Shown here: positions 46,819-55,726 of the stretch, in pieces
Layout: each line of letters starts with the position of its first letter
How positions within the stretch are numbered: position 1 is the first letter of the stretch
From: Paraclostridium benzoelyticum
Lineage (GTDB): Bacteria; Bacillota; Clostridia; Peptostreptococcales; Peptostreptococcaceae
Length of the DNA: 59,581 nucleotides
Assembly: GCF_001006285.1 (NCBI RefSeq)
Contig: NZ_LBBT01000021.1
Coordinates: forward strand, 1 to 59,581
Reading direction: 5' to 3'
Translations under genes and position numbers: made by a program
Notes under the pieces: model-generated
What the model was told of the DNA's origin: nothing
Databases searched by the model: none
The model's input: only the letters and a program-made list of their open reading frames with translations

Positions 46819-47343
46819 TTAAGCAAATAATATGTAACATATAAACACAGCCGCTAATACACCTGCAACATGACTCATCATTGCACATGCTAAAGTATGC
46901 CTAGTATTTTTTATTTTTAAGCTTCCAAAATATATAGCCATTGTATAAAATATGGTTTCCGATGCTCCAACTATAGTTGCCCCCATTTTCTCAACTAAAT
47001 TTCCCATCCCTACTCTACTTACAAGTTCATTATACATTCCTAAAGCTCCACTTCCCGATAAAGGTTTAACTATTATAAGGCCTATTAGCTCTTTTGGAAT
47101 ACTAAATAATTCTGCTATAGGCTTAAATATAAACTCTAACATATCAATTCCTTTTCCACTTTTAAATATTCCTATTGCTAAAAATATTCCTATTATGTAT
47201 GGCAATATGCTCCATGTAGCCTTTAATCCATCTATAGCACCTTTAACAAAACTATCATATATGTCTACACCTTTTATCTTTCCATGGATTACAATCCCTA
47301 GAATAATAATAGGTATTATAGAATTTGAAAATAAATCAATCAT
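46819..47343 (-). CDS. spmB: Spore maturation protein B
   Basis: SpmB and SpmA are membrane proteins needed for full spore core dehydration in Bacillus. The 174-residue protein carries a nucleoside-recognition (Gate) domain, with about four membrane helices and GSGALGMYNELVSRVG followed by GASETIFYTMAIYFG. Its ATG shares one base with the spmA stop (TAATG), so translation is coupled. Confidence 0.94.
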   Translation of the reverse strand: MIDLFSNSIIPIIILGIVIHGKIKGVDIYDSFVKGAIDGLKATWSILPYIIGIFLAIGIFKSGKGIDMLEFIFKPIAELFSIPKELIGLIIVKPLSGSGALGMYNELVSRVGMGNLVEKMGATIVGASETIFYTMAIYFGSLKIKNTRHTLACAMMSHVAGVLAAVFICYILFA

Positions 47344-47921
47344 TACTTATACCTCCTTCTTTGAAGGAATTTACAACTTGTTATTGCAACTATAGTAGAT
47401 ACAATTGTTGCAAATAAAGTTGAAATTATTACTTCTCCTGGATTCGATGATCCTCCATCTAACCTTAATTTAATCATGGTAAATGGAATAATTTGTATAG
47501 ATGAAATATTTATTACTAAAAACATAACCATATCATTTGTAGCTGTATCTTTTCTTTTATTTAAAGTTTGTAATTCATTCATAGCTTTTAATCCAAATGC
47601 TGTAGCTCCATTTCCTGCTCCTAACATATTTAAAACCATATTCATAACTATATATGACATAGCTTTATGACCTTTTGGAATAGATGGAAATATTTTTTTT
47701 AAAATAGGATATAATATATCCCCTATTTTATTTATTAATCCAGAATCTTTAGCTATATTCATAATCCCCATCCAAAGGGCCATTATTCCGGCTAAACTTA
47801 CTGCAAATTCAATTCCTTTAGATGATTCATTCAATATAACTTCATTTAATTGTGCTAAATTGTTTGTACATATGCTTCCTACTATCCCAATTGAAATCAT
47901 CCAAAACCATATTTTTCCCAT
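47343..47921 (-). CDS. spmA: Spore maturation protein A
   Basis: The 192-residue protein matches SpmA: an N-terminal MGKIWFWMISIGIVGSI segment, GIMALWMGIMNIAKDSG, and the conserved NMLGAGNGATAFGLKAM. About four to five helices carry the Gate domain. GAGGGGG precedes the ATG. It forms a two-gene unit with spmB and is divergent from pncB. In Bacillus the spmAB operon lies near dacB; here a VanY-like carboxypeptidase is 2 kb away. Confidence 0.94.
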   Translation of the reverse strand: MGKIWFWMISIGIVGSICTNNLAQLNEVILNESSKGIEFAVSLAGIMALWMGIMNIAKDSGLINKIGDILYPILKKIFPSIPKGHKAMSYIVMNMVLNMLGAGNGATAFGLKAMNELQTLNKRKDTATNDMVMFLVINISSIQIIPFTMIKLRLDGGSSNPGEVIISTLFATIVSTIVAITSCKFLQRRRYK

Positions 47922-48050
47922 ATAAATCTACCCCCTCTTATGAATTTTATGATAGTAAGTTCCCATATTATACTTGAAACTTATCCTATATTATGTTTTA
48001 GTATACTTATGTAATTTTTTTATATTTTTAGGGTAATAAGGAGATATATA

Positions 48051-49481
48051 ATGAAAAATTTAACACTTCTTACTGACTTATATCAGCTTACTATGATTAA
48101 TGGATATTTTGAGAATGGTGTTCATGATGATATAGTCGTATTTGATATGTTTTTTAGGAAAAACGCTTGCAAGGGTGGGTATACGATTGTTTGTGGTATA
48201 GATCAACTAGTTGAGTACATAAATAACCTTAATTTTTCCAACAGTGACTTGGAATACCTTAGGGGCCTAAACTTATTCTCAGATGAATTTTTAGATTTCT
48301 TAAAAGATTTTAAATTTACAGGAGATATTTATTCTGTTCCTGAAGGAACTGTAATGTTCCCAAATGAACCGATAATAAGGATTAAAGCACCACTTTATCA
48401 AGCTCAACTTATTGAAACTGCATTGCTTACAATAGTAAACTTCCAGTCACTAATAGCTAGTAAAGCTTCAAGAGTTTGCTTTGCAGCTCAAGGTGATTCA
48501 GTATTAGAATTTGGATTAAGACGTGCTCAAGGTCCAGATGCAGGAATATATGGTGCAAGAGCAGCTATAATCGGGGGATGTAGTGCCACTGCAAATGTAC
48601 TCGCAGGGAAAATGTTTGATATCCCTATAGTTGGAACTCATGCTCATAGCTGGGTTCAAAAATTCGATTCTGAATTAGAGGCATTTGAAGCTTATGCAAA
48701 AATTTATCCAGATAAGTGCCTTTTATTAGTAGATACTTATGATGTTTTAAATAGTGGAGTTCCTAATGCAATTAAAGTCTTTAAAGATTTAAAGACTAAA
48801 GGCTATAAACCAGTTGGAATCAGACTAGACTCTGGTGATTTAGATTATTTATCTAAAGCATGTAAAAAAGTATTAGATTCAGAAGGTTTCACGGATATAC
48901 AAATAACAGCATCTAATGATTTAGATGAATATGCTATATCAAGCTTAAAATCATCTGGTTCTCCAATTAATTCTTGGGGAGTTGGAACAAAACTAATAAC
49001 TTCAGCTGATTCTCCATCATTAGGCGGAGTTTATAAACTGGTAGCATCTTTTAAAAATAACCAAATCGAACCAAAAATAAAAATTTCTGAAGATCCAGAG
49101 AAAATTACTAATCCTGGATACAAAAAAGTTGTTAGAATATATAATAATCAGGGAAAAGCTGAAGCAGATTTAATAATGCTTGAAGATGAGGTTCTAGATA
49201 CTACAAAACCATTGACTGTGTTCCATCCAGTATATACATGGAAGAAAAAAACATTTAAAAATTATACAATCAGAGAACTTTTACAACCTTTATTTGTTAA
49301 TGGAAATTGTGTATATGAAAAAAGATCAGTGTCTGAAATAAAAAAATATGCTCAAAATGAACTAAATACTTTATGGAGAGAATATAGACGACTAGTCTAT
49401 CCTCAAACATACAAAGTTGACTTATCTGAAAATCTTTGGAATCTAAAAAATTCTATGCTAGACACTAAAAAAAATGTTTAA
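48051..49481 (+). CDS. pncB: Nicotinate phosphoribosyltransferase
   Basis: The enzyme makes nicotinate mononucleotide from nicotinate and PRPP, the entry step of NAD salvage. The 476-residue protein has LLTDLYQLTMINGYFE at the start, EFGLRRAQGPDAG, GTHAHSWVQKFDSE with the active-site His, and GIRLDSGDLDYLS. AAGGAGA precedes the ATG. It is one of three plus-strand genes and is followed 30 bases later by an Lrp-type regulator, which may control it. Confidence 0.96.
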   Translation: MKNLTLLTDLYQLTMINGYFENGVHDDIVVFDMFFRKNACKGGYTIVCGIDQLVEYINNLNFSNSDLEYLRGLNLFSDEFLDFLKDFKFTGDIYSVPEGTVMFPNEPIIRIKAPLYQAQLIETALLTIVNFQSLIASKASRVCFAAQGDSVLEFGLRRAQGPDAGIYGARAAIIGGCSATANVLAGKMFDIPIVGTHAHSWVQKFDSELEAFEAYAKIYPDKCLLLVDTYDVLNSGVPNAIKVFKDLKTKGYKPVGIRLDSGDLDYLSKACKKVLDSEGFTDIQITASNDLDEYAISSLKSSGSPINSWGVGTKLITSADSPSLGGVYKLVASFKNNQIEPKIKISEDPEKITNPGYKKVVRIYNNQGKAEADLIMLEDEVLDTTKPLTVFHPVYTWKKKTFKNYTIRELLQPLFVNGNCVYEKRSVSEIKKYAQNELNTLWREYRRLVYPQTYKVDLSENLWNLKNSMLDTKKNV

Positions 49482-49511
49482 CTAATATCGAAAGTCGAAA
49501 GGAGTTTTAAT

Positions 49512-49940
49512 ATGGATGCAACAGATTTTAAAATTATAGAACTACTGCAAGAAGATGGTAGAATTTCCATGAAGGATTTAGGTAAAATAGTAGGTTTAAC
49601 ATCACCTGCAGTTTCAGAAAGAGTTAAAAGGTTAGAAGAATCTGGAGTTATTAAAGGCTATAAAGCTATCGTAAATCCAGATAAATTAGGAAGAGTAATT
49701 AAATCTTTTATAAATATATCTTTACCTAGTGAAAACTATCAATCTTTTATAGACTACGTTAAACGTGATAACCGTATTGTTGAATGTCATCACATAACTG
49801 GGGATGATTGTCTTTTACTAAAAGTTATAGTTCCAGATATGTATGCACTTGAACAAGTAATTGATAAAATTAAGCAAGTAGGAAGAACTAAAACATCTGT
49901 TATTCTTTCAACAATAATCGAAGGTAAATCTATATTATAA
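49512..49940 (+). CDS. Lrp/AsnC family transcriptional regulator
   Basis: This 142-residue regulator has the N-terminal AsnC-type helix-turn-helix (about residues 1-60: LLQEDGRISMKDLGKIVGLTSPAVSERVKRLEESG, seen in parts) and the C-terminal RAM ligand-binding domain (about 65-140). AAAGGAG precedes the ATG. It is co-directional with pncB. The effector is unknown; family members usually sense amino acids, so a nicotinate or NAD link would be new. Confidence 0.93.
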   Translation: MDATDFKIIELLQEDGRISMKDLGKIVGLTSPAVSERVKRLEESGVIKGYKAIVNPDKLGRVIKSFINISLPSENYQSFIDYVKRDNRIVECHHITGDDCLLLKVIVPDMYALEQVIDKIKQVGRTKTSVILSTIIEGKSIL

Positions 49941-49942
49941 AT

Positions 49943-49976
49943 AAAATAGAGGATGATTTTTTTCATCCTCTATTTT
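49943..49976. terminator. Bidirectional terminator between lrp and vanY-like gene
   Basis: The hairpin AAAATAGAGGATGA / TCATCCTCTATTTT lies between two convergent genes and contains the stop codon of the carboxypeptidase gene. Confidence 0.9.
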
Positions 49977-50665
49977 AATCCCAAATATTCTTCTAGTGTT
50001 AAATCATTCATTTTAAAATTCTTACTATGCTCTTTACCTACATATCTATAGTGCCAAGATTCATACATATACCCAGTTATATCTTCTTTACCTTTTGGGT
50101 ATCTAAGTATAAATCCATACTTATATGCATTTTCATACAACCACTTAGCTTGTGGTGTATTGTCAAACCATGGCCCTATTGATTTTTTATAATTTCCATT
50201 TGATATATCTAAAGCTAGTCCTGTTTGATGTTCACTAAACCCTGGTACTGAAGAGTATCTATCAGCAGCTTCTTTTCCATCTCTTTGAACATAATTATTA
50301 TATAGTTGAACTTGTGTATCATAACTTCTATATCCGCTTCTTACATTTATTTCAAGTCCATCTTTCTTTGCAGCTTCTTGCATTTCTTTAAAAGCTTCCA
50401 TTGCTTCATAATCTTCACTTCCACTTGCTGGAGCATATTCACTAGGAAGACCATAATCTTTATTCGCAACCAATATTCCATCTATATAAAGAGGTTGTAT
50501 ACCTTCTATATACTCACTTCTTTCATGCTTTGGTTTTTTTTCTATAGATTCTATTTTATCCTCATTTATATCTGCATAAGTATCCTTTTCTTTTGATGAT
50601 ACCATGCTATACGTTTGGAATACAACAATTGCTATAACTATAGCTACTATGCCTTTCTTTAACAT
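49970..50665 (-). CDS. D-alanyl-D-alanine carboxypeptidase (VanY/M15B family)
   Basis: M15B enzymes trim D-Ala from peptidoglycan stem peptides outside the cell. The 231-residue protein has an N-terminal hydrophobic segment (about residues 5-21), acting as a signal or anchor, then a linker, then the catalytic domain with VRSGYRSYDTQVQLY, the zinc-binding SEHQTGLALD (His146, Asp153) and ESWHYRYVG (His205). GGGGG precedes the ATG. There are no van resistance genes nearby, so a housekeeping wall role is likely. Confidence 0.93.
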   Translation of the reverse strand: MLKKGIVAIVIAIVVFQTYSMVSSKEKDTYADINEDKIESIEKKPKHERSEYIEGIQPLYIDGILVANKDYGLPSEYAPASGSEDYEAMEAFKEMQEAAKKDGLEINVRSGYRSYDTQVQLYNNYVQRDGKEAADRYSSVPGFSEHQTGLALDISNGNYKKSIGPWFDNTPQAKWLYENAYKYGFILRYPKGKEDITGYMYESWHYRYVGKEHSKNFKMNDLTLEEYLGLK

Positions 50666-50787
50666 AAATTACCCCCATTATTCTATTTTTCAAACAATAT
50701 TTATTATTATACTCCAAAATATTACTTAGTTCTATAATATATGACCTTTGTAATCTAATTGACATTATATAAATCAAAAATAAAAAA

Positions 50788-50830
50788 GCTATCTTAACAA
50801 GTAGAATATAAATCTACAAGTTAAAATAGC
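50788..50830 (-). terminator. Terminator after the aminotransferase gene
   Basis: A long hairpin (GCTATTTTAACTTGTAGA and complement, one mismatch) followed by TTTTTTA on the minus strand lies 14 bases after the stop codon. Confidence 0.85.
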
Positions 50831-50844
50831 ATGTTAATTCTTAA

Positions 50845-52035
50845 TTATAAAGTTATAGCTTTCTCTATTCTCTCTAGACCCTCTTTTATATTTTCTAATG
50901 ATGTTGCATAAGAGAGTCTTATGTAATTATCATTTCCAAATCCTATTCCTGGAACAACAGCTACTTTTGCATCATCTAATAAATAATCAGCAAAGTCTAT
51001 TGAATTTTTTATTTCTTTTCCATTTAAAGTTTTACCTAATAGTTTACTTATATTTACCATTACATAAAAAGCCCCTTGTGGTTTTAAGCATGATAAATTT
51101 TCTATAGAGTTAACTTTATCAACCATGAAGTCTCTTCTTTCTTTAAATGCTTCAAGCATTTCCTTCAATGTATCCTCTGGAGCATTTAAAGCAGCTATTG
51201 TAGCATATTGAGCTATAGTATTTGGATTTGAAGTAGCATGACTTTGGAAATTTGACATAGACTTAGCTATTTCTTTTTTACAAGCAGTGTATCCTATTCT
51301 CCATCCTGTCATTGCATAAGCTTTTGCTACCCCATTTACAACTATTGTTAAATCTTTTATATCTTCATTAAAAGATGCTATACTTTTGTGAGTTCCTTCA
51401 TATAATAGTTTTTCATATATTTCATCTGAGATTACATATATATTATTTTTCACAGCTAAATCAGCTATAGCTTTTAAATCTTCTTCTTTATAAGCTGTTC
51501 CAGTTGGATTATTTGGTGTATTTAATATTATCGCTTTAGTTTTATCTGTTATTGCAGATTCTAAAGCTTCAACTGTGTATTTAAATTCAGCTTCTTCTGG
51601 ACACTCTACAAATACAGGTTTTGCATCTACTAATCTTGTTAATTCTGGATAACTTACCCAATATGGATTAGGAACTATTACTTCATCTCCAGGATTACAT
51701 ATCGCTGATAAAGTATTAAATAATGAGTGTTTAGCTCCATTAGAAACAACTATTTGATCTTTAGTGTATTCTAAGTTATTATCTCTTTTTAATTTATCAC
51801 ATATAGCTTGCTTTAAACTATCCATTCCTGAAGCAGCAGTATACCCTATACTCTCATTTTCTATAGCATCTATAGCTGCATCTCTTATGTGTTTGGGAGT
51901 TCTAAAATCAGGTTCCCCTGCCCCAAATCCTATTATATCTACGCCTTGAGCTTTTAAGCTCTTAGCTTTTGCAGTTATAGCTAATGTTACTGATGGTTGA
52001 ATTGATTTTAATTTATTTGATATATCTTTTCTCAT
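50845..52035 (-). CDS. Pyridoxal-phosphate aminotransferase (aspartate aminotransferase type)
   Basis: This 396-residue protein is a class I aminotransferase of the thermostable aspartate aminotransferase type (I-gamma). It has GFGAGEPDFRTP, NTPNNPTGTAY, the cofactor lysine Lys238 in NGVAKAYAMTGWRIGY, and the arginine in NDNYIRLSYATS. GGGGAGG precedes the ATG. It probably swaps amino groups between aspartate or another amino acid and 2-oxoglutarate. It is monocistronic. The exact substrate is uncertain. Confidence 0.93.
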   Translation of the reverse strand: MRKDISNKLKSIQPSVTLAITAKAKSLKAQGVDIIGFGAGEPDFRTPKHIRDAAIDAIENESIGYTAASGMDSLKQAICDKLKRDNNLEYTKDQIVVSNGAKHSLFNTLSAICNPGDEVIVPNPYWVSYPELTRLVDAKPVFVECPEEAEFKYTVEALESAITDKTKAIILNTPNNPTGTAYKEEDLKAIADLAVKNNIYVISDEIYEKLLYEGTHKSIASFNEDIKDLTIVVNGVAKAYAMTGWRIGYTACKKEIAKSMSNFQSHATSNPNTIAQYATIAALNAPEDTLKEMLEAFKERRDFMVDKVNSIENLSCLKPQGAFYVMVNISKLLGKTLNGKEIKNSIDFADYLLDDAKVAVVPGIGFGNDNYIRLSYATSLENIKEGLERIEKAITL

Positions 52036-52132
52036 TCCTTATCCTCCCCAAGCTTAAGTCAATTATAAAATCGTTTTCCAAAGCATTGTTTTTTAACCTT
52101 TTTTAAATAAAATCTTTAAATATAAACGTAAT

Positions 52133-52168
52133 AAAAGTGTATTAATTTAAAAAATTAACACACTTTTA
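52133..52168 (-). terminator. Terminator after the HD-domain gene
   Basis: The hairpin AAAAGTGTGTTAATTT with its near-complement lies 92 bases after the HD gene stop, followed by TTTTATT on the minus strand. Confidence 0.6.
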
Positions 52169-52259
52169 TAATATACAAATTTTTGCAAATTGTCTATATC
52201 TTAATATTAAATAAAATTTTACTATACCTATATTCCAACGACTTTGCCTTTTATCTAAA

Positions 52260-52958
52260 CTAACCTCTCTCATATCGATATATGTAGTTAGTTATTGCAT
52301 AGTCCATATAAGATTTAATTATACCCATGTCTTCATCTGGTCTTATTAATTTTCGAGTTGATACTATATCAACATATCCTATAAGGAATATATCTATACT
52401 TTCATCTTTTAGGTCATCAAATATATTAAATAATCTTTCTTTGGACATATCATTATTTCTGTATAATTCAAGTAATGACATATGATATCTAATATATTTG
52501 TATAAAATAGATGAATTTAACTCACTTAAATTTAATATTTTAGATATTTCTAATGATTTATTCGCTCCTAATATTTCGTGTTTTTTAAAATGAATTCTTC
52601 CATTATCATCAACAGTTTGAGCTATCGGTTTACCCATATCATGCAGGAATATCCCTAATTTTATAAGATCTATTTTTTTCATTCCATTTTCTAATTCTTT
52701 GTTTAAAGATTCAAATACCCTATGTTTTAAATGGGTTTCAAAAAAGTTTTCTTCCTTTACAATATCTTCAAATAATTTAACAGCTAGAATTGAATGTTCA
52801 AAGCAGTTTATGACATGATATTTGCATTCACCTACACACTTCATATCACTGGTAATAGGCAATAGTTTTGCTAAATCTCCTGACTCATCCATTTTTTTAA
52901 TTGAATCAACTGTATTTTTACTTTTTATACAATCCATTAGTTTTTTTACTAATGTCAT
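52260..52958 (-). CDS. Stand-alone HD-domain phosphohydrolase of unknown substrate
   Basis: The 232-residue protein has an HD metal-binding domain: CFEHSILAVKLF gives an early His, LGIFLHDMGKP (His106, Asp107) the HD pair, and IHFKKHEILGAN a further His. The pattern resembles the HD region of tRNA nucleotidyltransferases, but the nucleotidyltransferase head is missing. GAGGTG precedes the ATG. It lies 17 bases after rsmI, so it is probably the end of the yabB-rsmI operon. It could be a nucleotide, tRNA 2',3'-cyclic phosphate or other phosphoester hydrolase. Confidence 0.85.
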   Translation of the reverse strand: MTLVKKLMDCIKSKNTVDSIKKMDESGDLAKLLPITSDMKCVGECKYHVINCFEHSILAVKLFEDIVKEENFFETHLKHRVFESLNKELENGMKKIDLIKLGIFLHDMGKPIAQTVDDNGRIHFKKHEILGANKSLEISKILNLSELNSSILYKYIRYHMSLLELYRNNDMSKERLFNIFDDLKDESIDIFLIGYVDIVSTRKLIRPDEDMGIIKSYMDYAITNYIYRYERG

Positions 52959-52975
52959 GTTTTATCACCTCTATT

Positions 52976-53809
52976 TTATAAATCTAGAACTTGTTTATAT
53001 ACTATATCTTTCTTTAATTTTCTTTCTTTACACACAGTTTTAATTGCATCTTTTTTGCTTATACCTTTTTCCATAAGCTTTGCTACATACTCTCTATCAT
53101 TTAAATCATCATATTCGCAAACTTTTTCGACTTCTCCTTTAAATCCTTCAACTATAAGTACAAATTCTCCTTTTACTTCTCTTTCATTAAAAATTTCTAT
53201 ACAACCTTGTATATCTTTTCTTATTATTTCTTGATATTTTTTAGTTAATTCTCTATTTATAGATATAGATCTATTCCCTAATATTTTTAGCATATCTTTT
53301 AAAGTATCTTTTAGTCTATGCGGAGATTCATAAAATATAATAGTTCTTTTCTCATATTGTAATTCTTCTAGTTGTGCTCTTCTTCTTTTTTTATCTCTAT
53401 CTAAAAAGCCTTCAAATGCAAATTTTCCAGTTTCAAGCCCTGATCCTATTAATGCCGTTATAGATGCAGTAGGCCCAGGTAATACAACTACCTCAATATC
53501 ATTTTCAATAGCCTGTTTTATTACTTCTTCTCCAGGGTCTGATATCCCAGGCATTCCAGCATCACTTATCAACGCTATATTTTCTCCGCTTAATAATTTA
53601 TTTATTAAATATCCGCCTTTATTATCTTTATTGTATTCATGGTAACTTGTTAATGGTTTCGATATTTCAAAATGATTTAGAAGTTTAATACTATGTCTAG
53701 TATCTTCTGCTGCTATTAAATCAACTTCATTTAAAACTCTTAAAGTTCTATATGTTATATCTTCTAAATTTCCAATTGGAGTTCCACATACATATAATTT
53801 TCCACTCAT
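52976..53809 (-). CDS. rsmI: 16S rRNA 2'-O-methyltransferase RsmI
   Basis: RsmI methylates the ribose of C1402 in 16S rRNA, at the decoding centre. The 277-residue protein has the tetrapyrrole-methylase-like fold: LYVCGTPIGNLEDITYRTL, AEDTRHS, ISDAGMPGISDPG and VVLPGPTASITALIGSGL, plus a C-terminal helical region. Its start codon follows the yabB stop with no gap (53809/53810). This matches the Bacillus yabB-yazA-yabC order with yazA missing. Confidence 0.97.
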   Translation of the reverse strand: MSGKLYVCGTPIGNLEDITYRTLRVLNEVDLIAAEDTRHSIKLLNHFEISKPLTSYHEYNKDNKGGYLINKLLSGENIALISDAGMPGISDPGEEVIKQAIENDIEVVVLPGPTASITALIGSGLETGKFAFEGFLDRDKKRRRAQLEELQYEKRTIIFYESPHRLKDTLKDMLKILGNRSISINRELTKKYQEIIRKDIQGCIEIFNEREVKGEFVLIVEGFKGEVEKVCEYDDLNDREYVAKLMEKGISKKDAIKTVCKERKLKKDIVYKQVLDL

Positions 53810-54562
53810 TTACTTTTCTCCTATATCTTGATTTGCATATATGTCATCAATTTCTTTAGTATAATTTCCATTCTCATCATAAACATATAATGGATCTAAT
53901 ATTTTTAAATCTGGTCTTCCACCCTTAGTAAATTGAACTAACATTATGTTAGGAGCCTTGCCTTGCTTAGGATGAATAAACTGAATTTGCTTTGGCTCTA
54001 ACTTATATTGTCTTGCTAATGTTATTATTTCTATCAGTCTAGTTGGTCTGTGGATCATGTAAAACTTACCTGTATCTTTCAATAGTCTAGATGCTGATCT
54101 TATAACATCTTCTAAATTACATTTTACTTCATGTCTTGATATAGCCTTTTTATCATTTGGATTTTTTATTCCATTATCGTGCATGTATGGAGGATTCGAA
54201 GTAACTACATCAAACTTGTTAACTTCTAAAGTTTTATCTATTACTTTTATATCTCCATTTACAATTTTAACCCTATCTTGTAAGTCATTTAATAGTACAG
54301 ATCTTGAAGCCATCTCATAAACTTCTTCTTGAATCTCTACACCTATAATTTCCTTAGCTTCACTTTTACCAGCTATTAATATTGGTATTATACCTGTTCC
54401 TGTTCCTAAATCTACTACACTAGCACCTCTTTTTACTTTAGCAAAATTAGCTAGTAAAACAGCATCTACTCCAAAACAAAATCCAGTTGTGTCTTGTATC
54501 AACCTTAGTCCTTTTAATTGAATATCATCTATTCTTTCCGTCTCTTTTATTTTTACGTCCAT
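53810..54562 (-). CDS. yabB: tRNA1(Val) (adenine37-N6)-methyltransferase-like protein (YabB/TrmN6)
   Basis: This 250-residue SAM-dependent methyltransferase has VVDLGTGTGIIPILIAGK and the amino-methylase motif VTSNPPYM, and belongs to the TrmN6/YabB family, which modifies A37 of a valine tRNA in Escherichia coli. I place the start at ATG 54562, with AAGGAG 7 bases upstream; the open frame extends 14 codons into a repeat element. It is directly followed by rsmI. The exact target tRNA is unproven here. Confidence 0.93.
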   Translation of the reverse strand: MDVKIKETERIDDIQLKGLRLIQDTTGFCFGVDAVLLANFAKVKRGASVVDLGTGTGIIPILIAGKSEAKEIIGVEIQEEVYEMASRSVLLNDLQDRVKIVNGDIKVIDKTLEVNKFDVVTSNPPYMHDNGIKNPNDKKAISRHEVKCNLEDVIRSASRLLKDTGKFYMIHRPTRLIEIITLARQYKLEPKQIQFIHPKQGKAPNIMLVQFTKGGRPDLKILDPLYVYDENGNYTKEIDDIYANQDIGEK

Positions 54563-54580
54563 AAATCTACTCCTTAACAT

Positions 54581-54710
54581 TAAAAATTCGCTTCGCTTGA
54601 GCAACTACGTCTGCGAACTACTTCATATCGCCAAAATTTCATATCGTCAACGTCCACTCGGCAAGCTCGTGTCCCCGTTACTCAAACGACTTTATCCGTT
54701 GCTTAAAATC
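54581..54710 (+). repeat. Structured intergenic element, copy 2
   Basis: In the yabB leader region the blocks AAAAATTCGCTTCG, CATATCGTCAACGTC and CCGTTGCTTAAA appear in the order seen in the other two copies, with an extra insertion of about 50 bases. AAAAATTCGC also recurs at about 54798-54808. The region between yabB and ricT (280 bases) is otherwise without a gene. Confidence 0.55.
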
Positions 54711-54816
54711 TTTTTAACGCTCAAAATATAGTGTTTTGATGCAAATAAATTTTTTAGATTATTCACAAATTCCAGCAAGTGTAATTTCTTTAAGCGTTAA
54801 AAATTCGCAATTTAAA

Positions 54817-54836
54817 GGGTAGGAAATATCCTACCC
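54817..54836 (-). terminator. Terminator-like hairpin after ricT
   Basis: GGGTAGGA pairs with TCCTACCC around a four-base loop, 5 bases after the ricT stop. The following minus-strand tract is TTTAAATT, so termination may be partial. Confidence 0.6.
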
Positions 54837-54841
54837 CCCTA

Positions 54842-55726
54842 TTAATCTTCTAATTTTTTTAACTCTCTTAATGTTTCTGCATCAAGTTTTTCATCTTTTT
54901 GTCCACATCCAGAACATTTCTTGGCTTCTTGTAAAATCTTTATCTCTTCTTTTTCATAAAGTTTTATATTTTTATCTTGTAATTCCACTTTAATTTGTTC
55001 TAAAAGAGGATTAATTTCAATTACTTTTCCTTTTCCATCCGGGGATTGTACTATAGAGCCTACTGTTGGCATTTTTTCTAATGCTTCACTATATACATCA
55101 TGTTCATATTTTAAGCAGCAGAATAATCTACCACATATGCCTGAAATTTTAGTAGGATTAAGTGATAAACTTTGGTCCTTTGCCATTTTTATAGATACAG
55201 GTTGGAAATCCCCTAACCAAGAAGAACAACATAATCTTCTTCCGCATGGTCCAAGTCCACCTATAGATTTAGCTTCGTCTCTTACTCCAATTTGTCTTAA
55301 TTCTATTCTAGTCTTAAATATAGAAGCTAGATCTTTTACAAGTTCTCTAAAATCTATTCTTCCTTCTGCTGTAAAGTAGAATATTAGCTTATTTCTATCA
55401 AATGTATATTCACAATCTATAAGAAACATAGTTAATTCATGTTCTTTTATTTTTTGTTGGCAAACCTCAAAAGTTTCTTTTGCTTTTTCTTTATTTTCTA
55501 AATAAATCTTAGTATCTTCTTCTGTTGCTATTCTTACAATAGGTTTTAAAGGTGATACTAACTCACTTTCATCTAATTCCTTAGGTCCTACTACAACCTT
55601 GCCATATTCTAATCCCCTTGCAGTTTCTACTACTACATCTACATTTTTCTCTATTTCGAATTCTACAGGGTCAAAATAATATATTTTCCCTGCACTTTTG
55701 AATCTAACACCCACTATTCTTATCAT
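54842..55726 (-). CDS. ricT: PSP1-domain protein RicT (YaaT)
   Basis: YaaT/RicT is part of the RicA-RicF-RicT complex that in Bacillus promotes mRNA processing by RNase Y and affects sporulation and competence. The 294-residue protein has the PSP1 domain and the iron-sulfur cysteines GPCGRRLCCSSWL and GICGRLFCCLKYEHDVY. A second pair, KKCSGCGQKDEK, is near the C-terminus. Its start overlaps the holB stop by 4 bases. RicF and RicA partner genes are not in this window. Confidence 0.95.
   Translation of the reverse strand: MIRIVGVRFKSAGKIYYFDPVEFEIEKNVDVVVETARGLEYGKVVVGPKELDESELVSPLKPIVRIATEEDTKIYLENKEKAKETFEVCQQKIKEHELTMFLIDCEYTFDRNKLIFYFTAEGRIDFRELVKDLASIFKTRIELRQIGVRDEAKSIGGLGPCGRRLCCSSWLGDFQPVSIKMAKDQSLSLNPTKISGICGRLFCCLKYEHDVYSEALEKMPTVGSIVQSPDGKGKVIEINPLLEQIKVELQDKNIKLYEKEEIKILQEAKKCSGCGQKDEKLDAETLRELKKLED

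Noticed and set aside
49970..50665. Vancomycin resistance VanY
   Set aside because: The catalytic motifs match M15B, but no vanR/S/H/A/X genes are nearby; a housekeeping carboxypeptidase is more likely.
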